Source: Mesostigma viride
Taxonomy: Eukaryota > Streptophyta > Mesostigmatophyceae > Mesostigmatales > Mesostigmataceae
Direction of reading: 5' to 3'
Length of the DNA: 64,000 bases
Assembly: GCA_009746045.1 (NCBI GenBank)
Contig: RPFO01000333.1
Location: 393,043-457,042 of the forward strand
Below, piece by piece: positions 57,519 to 64,000 of the stretch. The notes under the pieces are model-generated. The model saw only the letters and a program-made list of their open reading frames with translations. It was not told the origin of the DNA and ran no database searches. Position 1 is the stretch's first letter. Each line of letters opens with the position of its first letter. The position numbers and the translations under genes are program-made.

Positions 57519-59153
57519 CCTGTTAGTAGAAGCAAATGGAAATCGTTCAGGTGCGCCCGCACTTCACGCACCCCTCAAATAATTGACGGCTTCGCCATTT
57601 CTTTGAACCTTGGTTGTTCCGAAAATGGGCCGCCAACGTGAAAGTGACTGGATACGTGAACGTGAAAGTTACTGGACACTCGTGAACAACAACTAGGGAC
57701 GGCAGCAGGCAGAAAGCACAAGTTGCCTGCACGGCACCTGGCTGTTGAGAGCATAGCCACAGATAGCGGCCACCTGACTGCAGCTCACTGCACTAGTGCA
57801 CCCATGACCCACCCCGCCACCCTATCTGTTTTGGCGGGAACCCAGTGGGCTGGTGCCTCTGACACTGCCAACCGTGGCGTACTACCAACTACCCGGGTTG
57901 GGTCAGATGGCACTCCTCCTGCGTTTCCGACGCATCGCGACGCCGTTTCGCGGCCTCAAGTTTCCGACGCGAATCCGACGCCGCCGACGGCGACGCGGCC
58001 GCGCGCGTGGGCCTGGACTCTGCATGGAGCTGCACAGTGTGGAATCACACTGTGGGAAGGCCCACACTAAATCACTAATCGAAAATTACTTGGGAAATGT
58101 TGTCTCGGGCTGATGGACATGTGTGCCCCTCACTTGCGGAGTTAAATTGGATGTATAATTGAATGAAATACATTATTACATTCCATGCATCGATGCTCGA
58201 GTCATCGCGATATCTGAATATCTTACATAATTACAGACCCATCAATTGGAAGATCAGAAAGCTCCAGTGCATCTGCTCTACGACCGGACGTCTCAATCGT
58301 ACGTAGTGCTTTCGAGTTATAATTACCCTCAATGTATGTCTGGAAAATCCACGTGCAGGCAGTGTCAAATGCATGGTATATGAACTAGTTATGTACATGT
58401 CAAGATGATGACAGTCAAGCGAGGCCATACATGTTGACGGACAAGTGAGCCTGTAGACCTACGTCGATCCCCAGTTCCTCGATGTCGTGCGCAGCCCCGA
58501 TATCATCAGATTTCCAATCCCCAACGGCCGTCGGCTCCGCAAAATCCACGTTCGCGATTAAACAGTGCAACCGCGAGGGCCGTTCTAACTTGTAATCCAC
58601 CTATATAATGGGCTCCGTCTCGTCACCGTGCGTTCGCATCAACAGGACAGCCACGGGTGTCGCGACGTCTCGGACGCTGTGCACTACACGCATCATCTCG
58701 GTCATCGCAGCCGTCGAGCACGTCACAAGCATCAATTATTCTCTGGACGAATTCTCGTGACCGTGTTGATATTAATGTCTGCCAACTTCACGACTGTGAA
58801 CAGCAGCCTCACGCACGTCCGGTCCATCCGACTCCGTCAGGCGGTGTTGCGAATGGCGTCCTGCGTGCAAAAACCAGTACATGAAGGACAATAATGTTAG
58901 CCCGTTAGACAGATTTGTCTGTGGTTCCGCTTACAGCAGTACTAATCACCCGTTACGCGGATTTCGGGCAAGTGGGTATCCTCCTACATTACATGTATCC
59001 AATTATGGACGGGAGATTTAAAATGGGAAACAAGTATCAGCGAACCCAGAATCAAGGTATCCACGCAACGGTTTTGAAGAAACGGCTATGTACATATAGA
59101 CACAATGAACTGAACAAAACTTTAGTAGCTCACTCGTCGTTCACTTGTTAGTC
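57519..59153. other. Unassigned region
   Basis: No supported gene. Includes direct repeats GTGAAAGTGACTGGATACGT / GTGAAAGTTACTGGACAC (57639, 57664) and a hairpin CACAGTGTG-GAAT-CACACTGTG at 58034-58055. An Arg-rich open frame at about 57930-58020 also occurs (TRIRRRRRRRGRARGPG) without family features. Confidence 0.4.
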
Positions 59154-59280
59154 GTAACGGAGGCAGTCATTCAGTCAGTTTGCAAGTTCAGTTGGCAAGT
59201 ACGGAAACACACGCAAGTGCGTAACGGAGGCAGTCAGTCAGTCAGTTTGCAAGTGCAGTTGGCAAGTACGGACCACCAAC
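59154..59280. repeat. 67-bp tandem duplication
   Basis: GTAACGGAGGCAGTCA ... TCAGTCAGTTTGCAAGT ... CAGTTGGCAAGTACGG occurs at 59154 and again at 59221 with few changes. Confidence 0.85.
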
Positions 59281-59572
59281 CGCGTGTGTACGTCCATGAT
59301 ATCGCAATAATATAATCAAGAATAACAGGGAACGGTTAATGTATCCTTTACGCAGCTTTTTCGTTCAGGGCATGTTGAAATAACGAAAGTGGGGTCAGGT
59401 GTTCGAACCTTCCAAGTGCCGAATTTTTTACGAACCAGCGCATTCACGAACCTTGCACTGGGGACGCGGTGGACGTGTACCATTACCCCGGCCTAATTCT
59501 AGCATTGTACACAAGGGGCGGTGGCTAGCAGTAAAGAAGGGCATCCTAGTCATAACGCTGGGCAAGTTTAAA

Positions 59573-60405
59573 AGCACCAACGGCCGTTGAGTAGGAAAAA
59601 AAAAGAGCAGGAGAAGAGCACGTCGACGTTTCAACAGCAAGACAAAAATATTGAACCCCGAGTACCAATGAAAATGCTTTCATGCATGTCCACCCCGACG
59701 AGGCACAAATTCATGCATGCCCACCCCGACGAGGCACAAATTAATGAACGACAGATTTCTCACCCCCCCCCGGCACATGGAACAAGTGCCATCGCACGCA
59801 CACACTTTGTAGACAGGAGAGTTTCGAGAGTCCAACGGCCGTTGGCTCGGAGAAATTGACAGTACACCCGTAAAGACATTAAAATTATCACTTTGTTGTC
59901 TTATGTGTGCCGTGTCATTTCCCAAGGTCAAAAGCCGTCAACTTCTGCACCTCTTGTCCCTCCCACCCGTACGCACTAAGCATGCCCACCTTACACTACC
60001 ACATGTGGCTCTTGAGAAAACTCCCCCCGACGATGCACATGTGCCATTCACGCACACACCTTCAGACAAGGCTATCAGTTTTTCGAAGTCCAACGGCCGT
60101 TGGCTCCGAGAAATGCTGTTACAACTCAAAATTACAATGGTGACATCCACGAGCTAGTGGTACGCCGAACAAGTGCTTGTATGACATATGGCGACTGCCC
60201 GTGAGGAAAAGTCCACCACCACACACGGTCAGTTTTTTGAGTCCAACGGCCGTTGGCTCCGAGAAATGCTGTTACAACGCAAAATTACAATGGTGACATA
60301 CATGAGCTAGTGGTACGCCGAACAAGTGCTTGTATGACATATGGCGACTGCCCGTGAGGAAAAGTCCACCACCACACACGGACAGTTTTTTGACTCCAAC
60401 GCAAG
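59573..60405. repeat. Degenerate modules carrying the palindrome CCAACGGCCGTTGG
   Basis: The 14-bp palindrome occurs intact at 59834, 60090 and 60243 and in part at 59578 and 60396. The last two modules are 153-bp tandem copies (blocks CTAGTGGTACGCCGAACAAG, TGACATATGGCGACTGCCCG, AAAAGTCCACCACCACACAC). Earlier modules are 250 bp and more divergent. On the minus strand the palindrome reads SQRPLD within cysteine-containing frames. A further near-copy (CCAACGGCCGTCGG) lies at 58527. Confidence 0.75.
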
Positions 60406-60737
60406 AACAGACGTAATGCACACCAAGTGACCAAGTGGCAAGATAAAGACACCCTTGCCAATCTCTACCCACAAAAACTTAGCCCCGAAATCCGTAGCCC
60501 CGAAATCCGTGATTGATTTGTACATTGTAGATGACAATGCAGCGATCACATGTATTCTGAAACCAACACGTTTTTACCTAGTTATCATGGTAACCAATTT
60601 ATGGTTACCTAGTTATCCATGGCTAGAAAGTTGTAAATACACGATGTGGCCACACACGCCATAGATGAAAATCATAACCAGATCACGCACATGATCATGG
60701 AAGGGGACTCTATTGATCTCAAAAAAGAAAGCTCAAG

Positions 60738-60797
60738 ACACCCTACACCCTACACCCTACACCCTACACCATACATCCTACAACCTACACCCTTAAC
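60738..60797. repeat. Telomere-like 7-bp repeat (CCCTACA)n
   Basis: Four perfect ACACCCT units are followed by degraded ones (ACCATAC, ATCCTAC, AACCTAC, ACCCTTA). It differs by one base from plant-type CCCTAAA. Interstitial, 30-40 bp before a tRNA-like sequence. Confidence 0.7.
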
Positions 60798-60829
60798 TCT
60801 CCACCCTTAGCTTACGTGACCTTTTTTTC

Positions 60830-60897
60830 GGAGAAATGTCCGAGTGGAATGCTATGTATGGGGTAACTTTCCCAAGGGTTCGAATCCCTCTTTCTCC
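60830..60897 (+). pseudogene. Truncated tRNA-Ser (resembles plastid trnS-GGA with internal deletion)
   Basis: A 7-bp acceptor stem (GGAGAAA / TTTCTCC), D-arm start TCCGAGTGG, TGCTATGTA, a long variable arm (GGGGTAACTTTCCC) and a perfect T arm AGGGTTCGAATCCCT. The anticodon loop and one side of its stem are missing, so the 68-nt sequence cannot be a working tRNA. From memory, plastid trnS-GGA has the same ends and contains TGCTATGTAG after its anticodon loop, suggesting a deletion of about 20 nt. Confidence 0.6.
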
Positions 60898-61004
60898 ATT
60901 AGAGTTTTGTTTAGCTTCTATTCTCGTCTACACATAATTCACACGAAGTACGCTTGCAAATACTTTATTACTATTTTGTTTGATATACTACACTAATATT
61001 ATAA

Positions 61005-61160
61005 TTGTTGTGTGTGTGTGTTGTTCACGTGTGCGTGTGTGTGTTGTGTGTGTTGTGTGTGTTGTGCGTGTGCGTGTGCGTGTGCGTGTGCGTGTGCGTG
61101 TGCGTGTGCGTGTGTGTGTGTATATAATTTTTTGTTGTGTGTGTGTGTTGTGTGTTGTAC
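61005..61160. repeat. (GT)n / (GTGTGC)n microsatellite
   Basis: Several phases: TGTGTG, TGTTGTGTG, then (GTGCGT)n at about 61062-61112, then TGTGTGTGTG. Non-coding. Confidence 0.95.
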
Positions 61161-61439
61161 GTGCAAGGTGTATGTACATGTGTGTGCAGCCGGCCCACCG
61201 ATCAACGCGCGCCCCGGGCGTTCAAGTGCCGGCACAAGCAAGTGGACATCAAGAACACATTTCCGCGCACTGCAAGTGGGCGGTCTGCAACGACACGTAC
61301 ACACTACCGCGCACGGCAGGGCGAGTGCACACACACGTACACACACCGCCGCACTGTGCAATTAAGGGACGAACGATCGAACACACACGTACCTATATAA
61401 CCACTACCGATGCAGCAGCCAGGAGCCGCAACTGATCTC

Positions 61440-62180
61440 TTCCCATCGCCTAGCTCCACTAACCACCTCAATGCTCTCAATCACCTTCCAATACATTCAG
61501 CAACGCAAGGGGTGCACGCCGTCTGCACACACATTCTCAATCGACTACACGACTAACCATAGACTATCAGCAAGGTAACATTATGGGATTCACCCTCATA
61601 AACCACCAAATCATCATAATAGTCAACACCATCACTCACAAGGTCACTGCAAGGGCGACTGACTTTGACACACCCATGACAGAAATCCCAATCACAAAAA
61701 ATCCAGCATTCCACCATCGAAACACACCAAACTCACACACTAACAACTAAATAAAACTATAACCACATACACACCTCCAAAAAATACCGCGCAAAACCTC
61801 TTACCTCCTACTCAACACAGCCTACCAGCCTCGTTAATCAACTGCATCTACCATTCACTACCTTCGGTATTCATACAGGTTCTTTTTGCATGTTCCCAAC
61901 CCGAACATACTCTGACAGGCAGAGGAGAGGTCCTGCACACATCACATGCTATCACCATTCACCACCACCACAGCACAGACTACAACATTGAACGCAAGGA
62001 GGCGGGCTGCAACACAGCAGCGCTACATATACACTCTGCGCCTACAACAAGCACCACGGGCGAAATAAGCACAACAATATATCGCTCACAATAGGACCAA
62101 TCAGCAAAAAACAAGCCTAAGGGCGGCTGCACAAGCACATCGCAATACATACCCACCAATCCGTCACTTTACCCAGCTAC
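61440..62180. other. C/A-rich spacer
   Basis: Strongly G-poor on the plus strand (long runs such as CACCACCACAGCACAGACTA). Isolated GCAAGG-GGC pieces (61506, 61996) resemble decayed units of the downstream minisatellite. No gene. Confidence 0.5.
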
Positions 62181-62199
62181 CAGCATTGACAGATCGCAA

Positions 62200-64000
62200 G
62201 GGGCGAGTGCAAACACATGTACATAAACGCACCATGCGACATACGCCACATGGCACAAAAGGTAATGCACAAGCACACATGTACCAAAACCCGAGCTTAC
62301 ACAACCCACCACGAAATCTGCAAGGGGTTCGGCTCTGTCAAAACACAGATACAATACCAACCACCATAGGCACCCCAGCCATTGCGAAGCGGCGAGTAAG
62401 CTGGCACACACAGTATCAATATACTTACTATCACATGAAGCACTTGCATTAGGGGCAAGGGACGTCGCCACACACACGTACATACACACTCCAACAGATT
62501 GCGCACGCACAGGGCCAGTGCAAGCACATGTACATACACCATGCACGCAAAGGGGCGGCTGCACACACATGTACATACACCGCGCACGCAAGGGGCGAGT
62601 GCAAACACATGTACATACACCCGCGCACGCAAGGGGCAACTGCCCGCACATGTACATCCACCGCACACGCAAGGGGCGGCTGCACACACATGTACATACA
62701 CCGCGCACGCAAGGGGCGGCTGCACACACACGTACATACACCGCGCACGCAAGGCGAGTGCGCACACACGTACATACACCGCGCACGCAAGGGGGGGCTG
62801 CACACACACACGTACATACACCGCGCACGCAAGGGGCCAGTGCAAGCACATGTACATACACCATGCACGCAAGGGCCGGCATGCACAGAAACGTACATAC
62901 ACCGCGCACGCAAGGGGTGCTGCACACACCACGTACACACCACATGCACGCACGGGCGGCTGCACACACACGTACCATCCACTGCGCACGCACGGGGCCG
63001 GCGACTGCACACCATGTACATAAACCATGCACGCAAGGGGCGGCTGCACACACATGTACATCCACCGCGCACGCAAGGGGCGAGTGCAAACACATGTACA
63101 TACACCGCGCACGCAAAGGACAAGGATGCACACACATGTACATACACGCGCAACGCAAGGGGCGGCTGCACACGCACGTACATACACCGCGCACGCAAGG
63201 GGCGGCTGCACACACACGAACATACACCGCGCACGCACGGGGCCAGTGCAAGCACATGTACATACACATGCACGCAAGGGGCGGCTGCACACACATGTAC
63301 ATACACGCGCACGCAAGGGGCGAGTGCAAACACATGTACATAACCGCGCACGCAAGGGGCAACTGCCCGCACATGTACATCCACCGCGCACGCAAGGGGC
63401 GGCTGCACACACATGTACACACACCATGCACGCAAGGACAAGGATGCACACACATGTAACACACCATGCACGCAAGGGGCGGCTGCACACACACGTACAC
63501 ACACCGCGCACGCAAGGGGCGAGTGCAAACACATGTACATACACCATGCACGCAAGGACAAGGATGCACACACATGTACACACACCCATGCACGCAAGGG
63601 GCGCTGCACACACACGTACATACACAATGCACGGTTGGGGCGACGGCACTCACATGTACATACACCATGCACAGCACGCAAGGACAAGGATGCACACACA
63701 TGTACATACACCGCGCACGCAAGGGGCGGCTGCACACACACGTACATACACCGCGCACGCAAGGGCGAGTGCGCACACACGTACATCCACCGCGCACGCA
63801 AGGGGCGGCTGCACACACACGTACATACACCGCGCACGCAACGGGCGAGTGCAAACACATGTACATACACCGCGCACGCAAGGGGCGGCTGCACACACAC
63901 GTACACACACCATGCACGCAAGGGCCGGCATGCACACACACGTACATACACCGCGCACGCAAGGGCGGCTGCACAGAAACGTACACACACCGGCACGCAA
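62200..64000. repeat. About 40-bp minisatellite running off the window
   Basis: Units of about 38-42 bp: CGCACGCAAGGGGCGGCTGC then ACACACATGTACATACACCG, with GGCGGC/GGCGAG/GGCCAG/GACAAG variants. Regular from about 62500, degenerate from 62200. About 37 regular units are visible. Open frames on both strands are repeat shadows. Confidence 0.92.

Noticed and set aside
57723-58113. Arg-rich small ORFs as a ribosomal-type protein
   Set aside because: No family motif. The Arg run arises from a GACGCC/CGACGG-rich stretch, and two frames are equally open.
60830-60897. Functional tRNA-Ser gene
   Set aside because: Acceptor and T arms are intact but the anticodon loop and half its stem are missing, so it cannot decode.
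62169-63996. Cys-rich minus-strand ORFs (VCTCVCSRPLRARCMYM) resembling cysteine-rich secreted proteins
   Set aside because: Shadow of a 40-bp minisatellite: several overlapping frames look alike, with no unique flanking coding sequence.

Overview
This window is nuclear DNA of a eukaryote. It carries at least six protein genes, most interrupted by GT-AG spliceosomal introns, in a GC-rich background crowded with tandem arrays and dispersed retroelement fragments. The organism is probably an alga of the green lineage or a similarly repeat-rich photosynthetic protist. Supporting this are GC-rich exons next to AT-rich intergenic DNA, a fragment resembling a plastid tRNA-Ser, and a GH27 alpha-galactosidase carrying a ShKT module. 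No rRNA or marker gene is present, so this assignment is inference.

Layout: 1-6719 (-) is a four-exon gene for an unrecognised protein ending in a long Pro/Glu-rich tail, truncated by the window edge. 6720-11149 is intergenic. 11150-18276 (+) is a complete ten-exon CCT4 (chaperonin TCP-1 delta) gene. 19132-21126 is a 2-kb retroelement carrying only an ORF1-like gene. 21545-22966 (-) is an intronless type II membrane glycosyltransferase-like gene. 23700-25600 is a nest of foldback, SINE and LINE pieces. 26496-28958 (+) is a three-exon extended SDR gene. 29870-35800 is dominated by mobile elements: a second ORF1-only element, LINE debris, a duplicated BED-finger fragment and element 3' ends. 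35936-51276 (-) is a seven-exon GH27 alpha-galactosidase with a signal peptide, a ShKT module and a C-terminal membrane anchor, spread over 15.3 kb. 52157 onward (+) is TAF7 (TFIID subunit). 56500-64000 holds one weak ORF, a MITE-like element, palindromic modules, a telomere-like stretch, a deleted tRNA-Ser and a terminal minisatellite.

The genes look like an ordinary eukaryotic mix (protein folding, transcription, glycan metabolism) with no operon-like logic. The striking theme is the introns: almost every long intron holds a tandem array. In three unrelated introns the array starts at or close to the 5' splice site, and its unit contains a copy of that splice donor. Two further introns show one or a few donor duplications. 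I consider this donor-seeded minisatellite pattern the most interesting observation. A second theme is several retroelement families that share a small 3'-terminal hairpin (CTCC-CAAC-GGAG type) followed by AT-rich short repeats.

Exon coordinates were derived by reading both strands, matching splice sites and checking that phases agree. Every junction reported for the unknown gene, CCT4, SDR, GH27 and the first three exons of TAF7 is phase-consistent.
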